Assembly: GCA_965224785.1 (NCBI GenBank)
Contig: OZ245062.1
Span: forward strand, 2,728,001-2,792,000
Origin: JALSNL01 sp036479585
GTDB taxonomy: Bacteria > Bacteroidota > Ignavibacteria > Ignavibacteriales > Melioribacteraceae
Length of the DNA stretch: 64,000 nucleotides
Direction of reading: 5' to 3'
The translations under genes and the position numbers were made by a program. How positions within the stretch are numbered: the first letter of the stretch is position 1; the number at the start of each line of letters is the position of its first letter. The notes below the pieces were generated by a model that saw only the letters and a list, made by a program, of their open reading frames with translations, made no database searches and was not told the origin of the DNA. Shown here piece by piece: positions 7,562-16,422 of the stretch.

Positions 7562-8949
7562 TATGTACATTCACTTTTTGTTTTTAAACAGTCCACAAAT
7601 TTTTCTCCATACTTCCAAATATCTCCTGCACCCATTGTTATTACTATGTCATTAGCTTTAGCTATCTCTTTTAGTAAGGCTGGAATTTTATTTTTGTCTG
7701 GTTCATAAATAACATTCTTATGTCCAAAATCTTTAGCTGCATTTGCAATTAGTTCTCCGGTAATACCTTCAATAGGCTTTTCTCTTGCTGGATAAACATC
7801 AGTACAAATAAAAATATCTGAGTTTAGAAACGATCGACCAAACTCAGCATAAAAATCTTTGGTTCTAGAAAATAGATGTGGTTGAAAAACTGCTACCAAT
7901 CTTCTATTCCATCCGGTTCTAATTCCAGTTAGCGTTGCTGTTGTTTCCGTTGGATGATGTGCATAATCATCAACAACCAAAACCTCTTCGTCATACTTAG
8001 TTTCAAATCTTCTATACACTCCAGAAAACGATTCAAGAGATTTTTGAATTACATCAAATGGAATTTGCATTTCTGTTGCCACTGTTACAGCAACCAATGA
8101 ATTTTTTACATAATGTAATCCAGGCAAATTTATTTTTATTCTACCAAGCTCTTCCCCTTTATATATAACGGTATAAGAGCTGTAATTATTTTCGTATTCA
8201 ATATCAACGGCACGTATATCAGCTTGAGGTGAAACTCCATAAGTGATTATAGTTTTATTTATTTTTGGAATTATATCTTGCAGTGCAGGTTCATCCAAAC
8301 ACAAAATTACAAAACCATAGAAAGGAACTTTGTTTGCAAACTCAATAAATGCTCCTTTTATGTCATCCAAATCTTTATATGTATCAAGATGTTCTTGCTC
8401 CAAAGTTGTGATTGCTGCAATGGTCGGAGTAAGCTTTAAGAATGTTCTATCGAACTCATCGGCTTCTACAACAATGTAATCTCCTTTACCCAGTCTTGCA
8501 TTTGTTCCGCCAAGTCCACTAAGTTTTCCTCCAACAATTATTGTTGGGTCAATTCCACCATCAGTCAATGTAAGTCCAACCATAGATGTAGTACTGGTTT
8601 TGCCGTGTGTGCCAGCAATTCCAATACCATACTTCATTCTCATAGTCTCGCCTAAAAGCTCAGCTCTTTTTATTGCTGGTATCTTTCTATCAAGAGCTTC
8701 TTTTACTTCCGGATTTTCTAAATTCACCGCTGATGAATAAACAACCAAATCAATCTCTTTTATATTTTCTGCTGAATGACCTTCATAGATTTTCGCACCC
8801 AAACTTTCTAATCTGTCTGTGATTTCTGTTAGTGATAAATCAGAACCAGAGACTGTAAAATCTTGACTGATAAGTATCTCTGCAAGACCACTCATTCCTA
8901 TGCCACCAATACCAATAAAGTGAATTCTATTTATTTTTGTTTTTATCAT
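7561..8949 (-). CDS. murC: UDP-N-acetylmuramate--L-alanine ligase
   Basis: Cytosolic ATP-dependent ligase adding L-alanine to UDP-MurNAc, the first amino acid of the peptidoglycan stem. It has the N-terminal Rossmann motif IHFIGIGGIGMSGLA, the Mur ligase P-loop GTHGKTSTT (about 113-121), EADEFDRTF (substrate/ATP), the YAHHPTE motif and the C-terminal FQPHLFSRT. At 462 residues it has the family's usual length. It is contiguous with murG and overlaps ftsQ. Confidence 0.98.
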   Translation of the reverse strand: MIKTKINRIHFIGIGGIGMSGLAEILISQDFTVSGSDLSLTEITDRLESLGAKIYEGHSAENIKEIDLVVYSSAVNLENPEVKEALDRKIPAIKRAELLGETMRMKYGIGIAGTHGKTSTTSMVGLTLTDGGIDPTIIVGGKLSGLGGTNARLGKGDYIVVEADEFDRTFLKLTPTIAAITTLEQEHLDTYKDLDDIKGAFIEFANKVPFYGFVILCLDEPALQDIIPKINKTIITYGVSPQADIRAVDIEYENNYSSYTVIYKGEELGRIKINLPGLHYVKNSLVAVTVATEMQIPFDVIQKSLESFSGVYRRFETKYDEEVLVVDDYAHHPTETTATLTGIRTGWNRRLVAVFQPHLFSRTKDFYAEFGRSFLNSDIFICTDVYPAREKPIEGITGELIANAAKDFGHKNVIYEPDKNKIPALLKEIAKANDIVITMGAGDIWKYGEKFVDCLKTKSECT

Positions 8950-10044
8950 TTAATTTTTTGCTAACTCCATAATGTCTTCTGCAATTATTTTAACTGCTCC
9001 GGGTTTAGAATATTTTTTAATGTTTGAGCTTAATTTTTTTAATTTAGATACATCACTTATTGTAGTAAGAACTAGATCTTTCATTTTATAAACAAGTTCA
9101 TCATCCTCAATTAACAGCCCAGCTTCACCATCAACTATTGACTTTGCATTTTTAAACTGATGATTTGCGGCAACATTTTTTGACGGAACAAATATCACTG
9201 GTAATCCTAAATATGCTACCTCTGCAATTGTTGTTGCTCCAGCTCTTGCAAGAACTAAATCACTTGCTGAATAAGCATCAGACATATCATCAATAAATTT
9301 TAACACTTTAACATTTTCATTTTCCAAGTCTTTGTAAGTATCAAAATATAGTTCGCCAGTTTGCCAAATTATTTGAATATTTTCTGCTAAAAGAGATTGA
9401 AGATTTTCTTTAACTGCTTCATTTATATTTTTAGCACCAAGACTTCCACCTAGTATTAGTAGAGTTTTCTTAGATACATCAAGAGAATATTTTTTTACTG
9501 CATCTCCTTTATTTATTAACTCCATTGTAGTTCTTACCGGATTTCCACTAACAAAAAGTTTTGATTCATCTTTGAAATATTTTTTAGCATCTTCAAATCC
9601 CAAATGAATTTTATCAGCTTTATTTTGTAACATTCTATTAGTAACGCCAGGAAAACTATTCTGTTCTAACAACACAATTTTGGAACCAAATAAAGATGCC
9701 AACCAAACAATTGGGCCAGAAAGATATGCTCCAGCACCTATTGCAACATTGGGTTTAAATTTCAAATTAATAATCATTGATTGAAATATTGAGACAACTA
9801 ACTTAACTGGGAATAAGAAATTTTTAAGTGTAAACTTTCTATTAAAACCAGTTATCCAAATAGTTTTAAATGCAAAACCCAAACTTGGAATTACTCTTGA
9901 TTCAATTTTACTTTTTGTTCCTACAAATAATATTTTGGATTCAGGTTGAGCAACTCTAATATGCTCGGCAACTGCAACTGCCGGATACAAATGACCACCA
10001 GTTCCACCCGCAGCAAAAATATATTTATAGGAAATATTTTTCAT
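8950..10044 (-). CDS. murG: UDP-GlcNAc:undecaprenyl-PP-MurNAc-pentapeptide GlcNAc transferase
   Basis: Peripheral membrane glycosyltransferase (GT28) that turns lipid I into lipid II. It has the N-terminal loop AAGGTGGHLYPAVAVAEHI (acceptor side), a second G-loop GAGAYLSGPIVW, and the C-terminal UDP-GlcNAc site LILGGSLGAKNINE and ARAGATTIAEVAYLGLPVIFVPS. At 364 residues it is typical. It overlaps ftsW by 4 bases at the start and abuts murC. Confidence 0.98.
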   Translation of the reverse strand: MKNISYKYIFAAGGTGGHLYPAVAVAEHIRVAQPESKILFVGTKSKIESRVIPSLGFAFKTIWITGFNRKFTLKNFLFPVKLVVSIFQSMIINLKFKPNVAIGAGAYLSGPIVWLASLFGSKIVLLEQNSFPGVTNRMLQNKADKIHLGFEDAKKYFKDESKLFVSGNPVRTTMELINKGDAVKKYSLDVSKKTLLILGGSLGAKNINEAVKENLQSLLAENIQIIWQTGELYFDTYKDLENENVKVLKFIDDMSDAYSASDLVLARAGATTIAEVAYLGLPVIFVPSKNVAANHQFKNAKSIVDGEAGLLIEDDELVYKMKDLVLTTISDVSKLKKLSSNIKKYSKPGAVKIIAEDIMELAKN

Positions 10045-11120
10045 ACTCTTGCTCTACTTCTTGAAGCACGCATCTCTTGATGCTTATCTGCTAAGCGAGC
10101 AATATTAATTAGTATTCCAATAGAAATTGAAAAAACAATTATTGAAGTACCACCAAAGCTCATAAATGGTAGGGTTATTCCAGTTGTAGGAATAATTCCC
10201 AATCCAACAGCTACATGAATAAAAGCACTAAGTATTATTGTAAATGAAATTCCAAATGCTATCAACTGACCAAAATCGTCTTTAGCTTTTTTGGCAATTA
10301 GGAGACCAACAATAAAGATTGCTAAGTACGCAAACAAAATTGTAACTGCACCAATAAAACCGAACTCTTCACCAAGCACAGAAAAAATAAAATCATTATG
10401 TGCCTCAGGTAGAAATAAATTTGTTTGTTTACTTTTACCCATACCTAAACCAAAAAAACCTCCACTACCTATAGCAATTTTTGATTGAAGTACTTGAAAG
10501 TTTATCATCTTCCCTTCCAGAATACTATCAAGATATGTTAGCACTCTTTCCCTTGAGTGAGTGAGTGCCATCATACCAGCTCCACCAAGCAATACTAAAG
10601 CACCAACAATTGAACCAAGATGTAATATTTTTGCTCCTCCAACAAATAAAAGAATGAAAGAAATAAATCCTATAACAAAAGCTGTACTTACATTAGGTTG
10701 TAAGAAAATCAATCCGCAAACTGCAGCGATCCAGATAAGCATAAACAGCAAACCTTGATTAAAATCTTTTATTTTCTTTCCTTTACTTTCTATCATACTT
10801 GCAAGATGAATAAGCAAAAATATTTTAGCAAACTCAGAAGGTTGAAACCCAAAGATCCACCTCTTTGCACCATTAATTTCTGGAGCAAATATTAGTGTAA
10901 TAAATAATGCTCCAACAACTAACAGTAATATATATTTGCTAAAGTCTCTGTAATACTTATAAGGTACAATTGCAAACACAACAAAAACACCTAACGATAG
11001 AATAACTTTCTGAATATGTGATACAAAATAATCCAGACCTTTGGCACTAAATATTATACCTGAGCCTAAGACAATCAGTCCTAGAACTATTCCAATAAGT
11101 ATTCTTGTTAAGTTTTTCAT
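10041..11120 (-). CDS. ftsW: Septal peptidoglycan glycosyltransferase FtsW (SEDS family)
   Basis: Polytopic SEDS protein (359 residues, about ten membrane helices) that polymerises lipid II at the septum with FtsI. It carries the family signatures NGAKRWIFGFQPSEFAKIFLL and, near the C-terminus, GIIPTTGITLPFMSFGGTSII, with a large extracytoplasmic loop containing 'GSGGFFGLGMGKSKQTNLFLPEAHNDFIFSVLGEEFG' features. It starts one base after murD and lies in the expected dcw position, so FtsW is preferred over RodA. Confidence 0.96.
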   Translation of the reverse strand: MKNLTRILIGIVLGLIVLGSGIIFSAKGLDYFVSHIQKVILSLGVFVVFAIVPYKYYRDFSKYILLLVVGALFITLIFAPEINGAKRWIFGFQPSEFAKIFLLIHLASMIESKGKKIKDFNQGLLFMLIWIAAVCGLIFLQPNVSTAFVIGFISFILLFVGGAKILHLGSIVGALVLLGGAGMMALTHSRERVLTYLDSILEGKMINFQVLQSKIAIGSGGFFGLGMGKSKQTNLFLPEAHNDFIFSVLGEEFGFIGAVTILFAYLAIFIVGLLIAKKAKDDFGQLIAFGISFTIILSAFIHVAVGLGIIPTTGITLPFMSFGGTSIIVFSISIGILINIARLADKHQEMRASRSRARV

Positions 11121-11121
11121 T

Positions 11122-12468
11122 TTATAACTGGTTCACTATTTCTTTAAATTGATTTCCACGATCTTCATAATTTTCAAACATATCAAAACTTGCACAAGCC
11201 GGAGATAGCAAAATATACTCTCCGCTATTTGCTTCTTGAAGCCCTTTGTTTACAGCCTCGTCTAACGATTCAACTTTTTCAACATTTGTTATACTTTGAA
11301 AATATTTAATAATTTTTTCTGCAGAAGTTCCAATTGCAAATATTTTCTTTACTCTATTTTGAACTTCTTCTTTAATTTTACCATACTCATTTCCCTTGTC
11401 AGTTCCACCAAGTATTAAAAATATTGGAGTATCAAAACTTCTTAATGCAAACCATACTGCATCAACATTTGTAGCTTTTGAATCGTTGATAAAACTTATT
11501 CCATAAACATCTCTTACAAATTCAAGTCTGTGTTCAACTCCTTGAAATGTCATCAGTCCTATCTTTATTAATTCAGTATCTATTCCAATATTCATTGCTA
11601 CATTTATAACTGCTAGAGCATTTTGCAAATTGTGTTCGCCCTTTAGTGAAAGGTCATCTACATTACAAATTTCAGTTACGTTATAATCGTTGTTAAATAA
11701 AATCCAACCTTCATCAACAAAACTTCCGTTGCTTAAACTTTTATCTAATGAGAAAGGGAATAAATTTATTTTATTCGATACATACCCAATTGGTATATTA
11801 TCATCATCACCGTTATAGATAAATATATTACTGCTATCCTGGTTTTCTGCAACTCTCATTTTTGATTTTATATAAAGGTCATATCTATTCTCATATCTAT
11901 CAAGATGATCTGGAGTTATGTTTAGCAAAATTGAAATGTCTGGTTTAAAGTCATTAATAAAATCAAGTTGAAAACTTGAAACTTCTAAAGCAACAAACTC
12001 TTCTGGCTTAACACTCATTGTAATTTCAGAAAAAGGCAAACCAATATTTCCTGCTGTGTAACACTTTTTACCAGCCGAATTAATTACGTGAGCACATAAT
12101 GAAGTAGTTGTCGTTTTGCCATTTGTACCTGTAATCGCAATTATTTTTCCATCACAAAACCAAGAAGCAAATTCAATTTCACTTATAACTTTAAGTCCCT
12201 TCTCTTGTGCAACAGTTAAGACAGACGACTTAGAGGGAATACCCGGACTTGTAACAATAAAATCACAATCATATATTTTTTCCGAATGCTGCCCAAGCTC
12301 ATACTTAACACCAATAGTATCAAGGGCTTCTATACCTTTACGAATTTCTTTTGTATCAGACAAATCTGAGACAAATGGAATAGCTCCGTTTTGTTTTGCT
12401 AACTTTGCAGATGCAATTCCGCTCCGCACAGCTCCAAGAATGCTTATTTTTTTTCCGTCTATATTCAT
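11122..12468 (-). CDS. murD: UDP-N-acetylmuramoylalanine--D-glutamate ligase
   Basis: Cytosolic Mur ligase that adds D-glutamate to UDP-MurNAc-L-Ala. Visible: the N-terminal Rossmann fold (KKISILGAVRSGIASAKLA), the P-loop GTNGKTTTT, 'VALEVSSFQLD', 'LNITPDHLDRY', and the C-terminal domain beginning HRLEFV. The frame is open upstream to 12555, but that extension lies inside mraY and is not Mur-like; the ATG at 12466-12468 gives the normal length of about 448 residues and a TAATG junction with mraY. Confidence 0.97.
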   Translation of the reverse strand: MNIDGKKISILGAVRSGIASAKLAKQNGAIPFVSDLSDTKEIRKGIEALDTIGVKYELGQHSEKIYDCDFIVTSPGIPSKSSVLTVAQEKGLKVISEIEFASWFCDGKIIAITGTNGKTTTTSLCAHVINSAGKKCYTAGNIGLPFSEITMSVKPEEFVALEVSSFQLDFINDFKPDISILLNITPDHLDRYENRYDLYIKSKMRVAENQDSSNIFIYNGDDDNIPIGYVSNKINLFPFSLDKSLSNGSFVDEGWILFNNDYNVTEICNVDDLSLKGEHNLQNALAVINVAMNIGIDTELIKIGLMTFQGVEHRLEFVRDVYGISFINDSKATNVDAVWFALRSFDTPIFLILGGTDKGNEYGKIKEEVQNRVKKIFAIGTSAEKIIKYFQSITNVEKVESLDEAVNKGLQEANSGEYILLSPACASFDMFENYEDRGNQFKEIVNQL

Positions 12469-13577
12469 TAGCGTATTTTGAATGATGCTAAACTTATTAT
12501 TACAAATAAAATTGATGCTATATAAAATCTCATAACGATTTTGGGTTCTGCCCAACCCAACAATTCATAATGATGATGAAGTGGAGCCATTTTAAAAACT
12601 CTTTTACCTTCACCGGTTTTTTTCTTTGTGTATTTGAAATACATTCTTTGTATTATCACAGATAGTGTTTCAATAAAAAACACTCCACCAAGTATTGGAA
12701 TTAGTAATTCCTTTTTAATTAGAATCATTATTATTCCAAATGCTCCTCCAAGTGCCAATGAACCTGTATCACCCATAAATACTTGAGCCGGATAAAAATT
12801 GAACCACAGAAATCCAAGACCAGCACCAATAAACGCAGAGATAAAAACTGTTAATTCTCCTGAACCAGATAAATAAATAACATTTAGATAATCTGAATAA
12901 ATTTTATTACCTGAGATATAACTAAGAATTGCAACCGCTAACATCACTATCAACATTGAACCAATTGCAAGTCCGTCTAAACCATCGGTTAAATTAACTG
13001 CGTTAGAAGTTGCGGTAATTATGAAAATAACAGCCGGTATATAAAAGTATCCAAAATCAAAATTTAGATTTTTGAAAAATGGTAATGTTGTCTCACTATT
13101 GTATTGACTAAACTCAGGTAAAAAATAAATTGCGGAACCAACTACCAAGCCAAGTAATACTTGTCCTAAAAGTTTATACCTTGCTATCAGCCCTTCAGAT
13201 TTTTTTGCAACAACTTTTAGATAGTCATCTATAAATCCAACAACTCCTAACCAAATTGTTCCAATCAAAGGGAGAATAATATAAGTACTCTTTATATCTG
13301 ACCATAAAACAACAGGAAGAACAACTGCTAAAATTATAATAACTCCACCCATTGTTGGAGTGCCATCTTTTAGCTTATGTGATTTTGGGCCAAGCTCTCT
13401 TATGGTTTCACCAATTTGTTTTCGCTGCAAATAGCTAATTATTTTTGGACCGATAAAAAACGCTATTACCATTGCTGTTATTGCTGCAAGTGCAGATCGG
13501 AATGATAAATACTTGAACATTCCCAAGCCGGGTAATGCATATATTTCATTTAAGTAATTGAATAAATGATATAACAT
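12468..13577 (-). CDS. mraY: Phospho-MurNAc-pentapeptide transferase
   Basis: Polytopic inner-membrane enzyme making lipid I from UDP-MurNAc-pentapeptide and undecaprenyl phosphate. Signatures: KDGTPTMGGVI, the DDYLKV aspartates (about 115-120), NAVNLTDGLDGLA, FMGDTGSLALGG and the KMAPLHHHYEL loop with its histidines. The 369 residues and about ten helices are normal. It abuts murF directly and overlaps murD by one base. Confidence 0.98.
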   Translation of the reverse strand: MLYHLFNYLNEIYALPGLGMFKYLSFRSALAAITAMVIAFFIGPKIISYLQRKQIGETIRELGPKSHKLKDGTPTMGGVIIILAVVLPVVLWSDIKSTYIILPLIGTIWLGVVGFIDDYLKVVAKKSEGLIARYKLLGQVLLGLVVGSAIYFLPEFSQYNSETTLPFFKNLNFDFGYFYIPAVIFIITATSNAVNLTDGLDGLAIGSMLIVMLAVAILSYISGNKIYSDYLNVIYLSGSGELTVFISAFIGAGLGFLWFNFYPAQVFMGDTGSLALGGAFGIIMILIKKELLIPILGGVFFIETLSVIIQRMYFKYTKKKTGEGKRVFKMAPLHHHYELLGWAEPKIVMRFYIASILFVIISLASFKIR

Positions 13578-14954
13578 TTATGCAGCTCTCTTTTCTAAAA
13601 CTTCAACAAAATCTTCCATCTTCATATAACGTGAACCTTTTACCAATATTACACTATCTGCTAAATCCATTTTATTAATAAATTCTTTCATCGTATTTCT
13701 TTTAGTAAAATGCTTTTTAACACCTACACTCTTATTCAGTTTTGAGAAAAGATGTTTTGAATTATTACCGATTGAAAGAACCATATTTATTTTATTTACA
13801 TTAATTTCCTTTGCAATATCCTTATGAAATTTCACCGCGTCTTTTCCAAGCTCACCCATATCACCTAGAATTGCTATCTTATTTTTCTTTGATTTATATT
13901 TACTTAAAACTGTAATCGCGTTACTAACAGATTCTGGGTTTGCATTGTAAGTGTCATCTATTATTACAAATTTCTTGAAGTCTTTTTTTTCTAATCTTTT
14001 TGATATTTGCTTAACTTTTTTTACTCTAGAAATAATTTGCGTTTTTGTCAATCCCACCTCAATGCAAATTGCCAAAGCTGATAAAAAATTCTTAGCACTC
14101 GATTCACCCAATAATGGTAGGGTTATATCAATACTTAATTTTTTATACTTGACATTTATTTTTTCATTACCATCAGGTGCGTAACCTTTTTTTGAACCTT
14201 TTATATTTACTCTTCCTGTAAAACCATAAACTGATTTATTCTTAAATTTCTCTTTTTGTTTAGCTAATAGAACATCATCATTATTAATTAGAACTTTACC
14301 ACCATCTTTTACATTATTGAAAAGTTCTAACTTTTCTTCTAGCACACCTTTTTTATTTTTCAAATATTCAATATGAGAGTTTCCAATATTTGTAATTATT
14401 GCAATATCAGGTCTTGCAATTTTTGCTGTGTATTCTATTTCACCAAAATGATTTGTTCCATGCTCAAGCACAACTAATTCTGTACTCCTTGGAGTTGAAA
14501 ATAATGTTAAAGGAACACCAATATCATTGTTGTTATTAGCAAGAGTACTGTGTACCCTAAATTTGGAAGAAAGTAATTGTCTTGTAATTTCCTTTGTAGA
14601 TGTCTTACCGTTACTACCTGTAATTGAAATAATTTTTGCATTTAATTTATTCCTCCAGATGTGTGCTAATTCTCCATAAGCCTTTTTAGTATTCTGAACT
14701 GTAATAATTGGGACACTCAATTTGTTAAATAATTTAAGTTTTCTATTACTTATCAAAACAGCACTTGCCCCTTTACTTACAGCCTCTTCAACATATTTAT
14801 GTCCATCAAATCTTTCACCTTTAATTGCAACGTATAACGATTTTTTTTTCAAACTTCTTGTATCAATTGAAACAGAAGAAACCGATTTATACAAATCAGG
14901 ATTGTATATAACTGCAGTTGGAATATTGAATATGTCTTCTAAAGTAATTTGCAT
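13578..14954 (-). CDS. murF: UDP-MurNAc-tripeptide--D-Ala-D-Ala ligase
   Basis: Last cytosolic Mur ligase, adding D-Ala-D-Ala. It has the N-terminal MurE/F substrate domain (SVSIDTRSLKKKSLYVAIKGERFDGHKYV), the P-loop GSNGKTSTKE, EHGTNHFGEI, 'TNIGNSHIEYL' and the C-terminal DDTYNANPES motif with 'ILGDMGELG'. At 458 residues it is typical. It follows murE after 4 bases. No ddl gene is in this cluster, so the D-Ala-D-Ala ligase must be elsewhere. Confidence 0.97.
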   Translation of the reverse strand: MQITLEDIFNIPTAVIYNPDLYKSVSSVSIDTRSLKKKSLYVAIKGERFDGHKYVEEAVSKGASAVLISNRKLKLFNKLSVPIITVQNTKKAYGELAHIWRNKLNAKIISITGSNGKTSTKEITRQLLSSKFRVHSTLANNNNDIGVPLTLFSTPRSTELVVLEHGTNHFGEIEYTAKIARPDIAIITNIGNSHIEYLKNKKGVLEEKLELFNNVKDGGKVLINNDDVLLAKQKEKFKNKSVYGFTGRVNIKGSKKGYAPDGNEKINVKYKKLSIDITLPLLGESSAKNFLSALAICIEVGLTKTQIISRVKKVKQISKRLEKKDFKKFVIIDDTYNANPESVSNAITVLSKYKSKKNKIAILGDMGELGKDAVKFHKDIAKEINVNKINMVLSIGNNSKHLFSKLNKSVGVKKHFTKRNTMKEFINKMDLADSVILVKGSRYMKMEDFVEVLEKRAA

Positions 14955-14958
14955 AGTT

Positions 14959-16422
14959 TTATAAATATTTTTCTGCTGTTTCTTTATCTGAAAAAAAAAA
15001 TCTTTCGCCTTTTATCTCTTGATAAGTCTCGTGTCCTTTACCAGCTACTAGAATAACATCATCATTGTTAGAATTCTCAATTGCACTTTTTATTGCAAGC
15101 TCTCTATCTTCAATTATATTATAATTCTTAGTAGAAAACCCTAACTCTATATCACGGATAATTCCAAAAGGGTCCTCGTCTCGTGGATTATCCGAAGTGA
15201 TATAGACTTGGTCGCTATAACGCTCTGCAATTTTTCCCATTACCGAACGTTTTGTTTTGTCTCTATTGCCCCCACAACCAAAAACTGTATAAATTTTTTG
15301 TGCTTCTTGAGTAATATTTTTTATTGCTTTTAATGCTTGTTCTAAACTATCAGCTGTATGTGAGTAATCAATAATTATAGTTTTGCTATTACTTTTTAAT
15401 ACTTCAAATCTACCGGGAACTTGCGGAGTTGAAAATATTCCATCAATTGCTTGTGTAATACTAACACCAGAATAGATTGACGAACCAAATGCAGCCGTTG
15501 CATTGTATGCGTTAAATTCTCCAATTAGCTTTGTACTAACTGGATAGCTTTCCCCTTTATAGTCAAGCTCAAACTTAGTTCCATCTAAAGAATAGTTGAC
15601 ATTATTAATTTTTATATCTGCACTTGTGTTCATTGCATAAGAAATTTTTTCTGCTTTTGTATCTTTCAATAGTTCACTATAATTTTTATCATCTTTGTTG
15701 TAAACAATTTTTGCTTCAGGTTTTAGCATATCGAAAAAAATCTTTTTTGCACTTAAATAGTTTTCAAAATTTTGATGAAAATCTAAATGATCAGAAGTAA
15801 TATTTGTAAAAACACCAACATTAAAATCTAATTCGTCAACTCTATTAAGTTCAAGTGAGTGTGATGAAACTTCCATTACACATTGACTACATTTTTGTTC
15901 AACCATTTCATTTAGTAAGGAATTTATTTTATGTGATTCCGGTGTTGTCATCTTAGTTGGTATTTCCAAACCACCTATCATATTTTTGTTCGTTCCAATT
16001 AGCCCGGATTTTTGCCCCGCACTTTCAAAAATATTTTTCAAATAATATGACGTTGTTGTTTTTCCTTTAGTACCCGTAATACCAATGAGATTAAGCTTTT
16101 GCGATGGTTGACCATAAAATATATTTGATAATTGTGCTAGTGTAATCCTTGAATTATTTACTAGTATTTTTGTGATTTTATTCTTTAGCAAAAACTGATT
16201 TGAAATACTTGTATCATCATCAACTACAATCGCAGAAACTCCACTGCTTATGGCTTGTGGAATAAACTTATGTCCATCTGTCTTAAAACCTTTTATTGCA
16301 ACAAACATACTTCCACTCTTGGCTTCACGAGAATCAAGTGTGATATTTTTAATTTCACAATCTCGTTCATTGCCAATTACTTGAACTGTTGAGATATTAT
16401 TTATAAGTTCATTTAGTAACAT
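14959..16422 (-). CDS. murE: UDP-MurNAc-L-Ala-D-Glu--meso-diaminopimelate ligase
   Basis: Mur ligase adding the third stem-peptide residue. It has SREAKSGSMFVAIKG, the P-loop GTKGKTTTSY, 'MEVSSHSLELNRV', 'TSDHLDFH' and the DNPRDEDP motif at about residue 410; the DNPR sequence is the known signature for meso-diaminopimelate rather than lysine. 'GKGHETYQ' is near the C-terminus. At 487 residues it is standard. It joins ftsI by a one-base TAATG overlap. Confidence 0.97.
   Translation of the reverse strand: MLLNELINNISTVQVIGNERDCEIKNITLDSREAKSGSMFVAIKGFKTDGHKFIPQAISSGVSAIVVDDDTSISNQFLLKNKITKILVNNSRITLAQLSNIFYGQPSQKLNLIGITGTKGKTTTSYYLKNIFESAGQKSGLIGTNKNMIGGLEIPTKMTTPESHKINSLLNEMVEQKCSQCVMEVSSHSLELNRVDELDFNVGVFTNITSDHLDFHQNFENYLSAKKIFFDMLKPEAKIVYNKDDKNYSELLKDTKAEKISYAMNTSADIKINNVNYSLDGTKFELDYKGESYPVSTKLIGEFNAYNATAAFGSSIYSGVSITQAIDGIFSTPQVPGRFEVLKSNSKTIIIDYSHTADSLEQALKAIKNITQEAQKIYTVFGCGGNRDKTKRSVMGKIAERYSDQVYITSDNPRDEDPFGIIRDIELGFSTKNYNIIEDRELAIKSAIENSNNDDVILVAGKGHETYQEIKGERFFFSDKETAEKYL

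Noticed and set aside
12469..12555. N-terminal extension of murD (MGRTQNRYEILYSIN)
   Set aside because: It lies entirely within the mraY reading region and is not Mur-like; the ATG at 12466-12468 forms a normal TAATG junction and a normal-length MurD.
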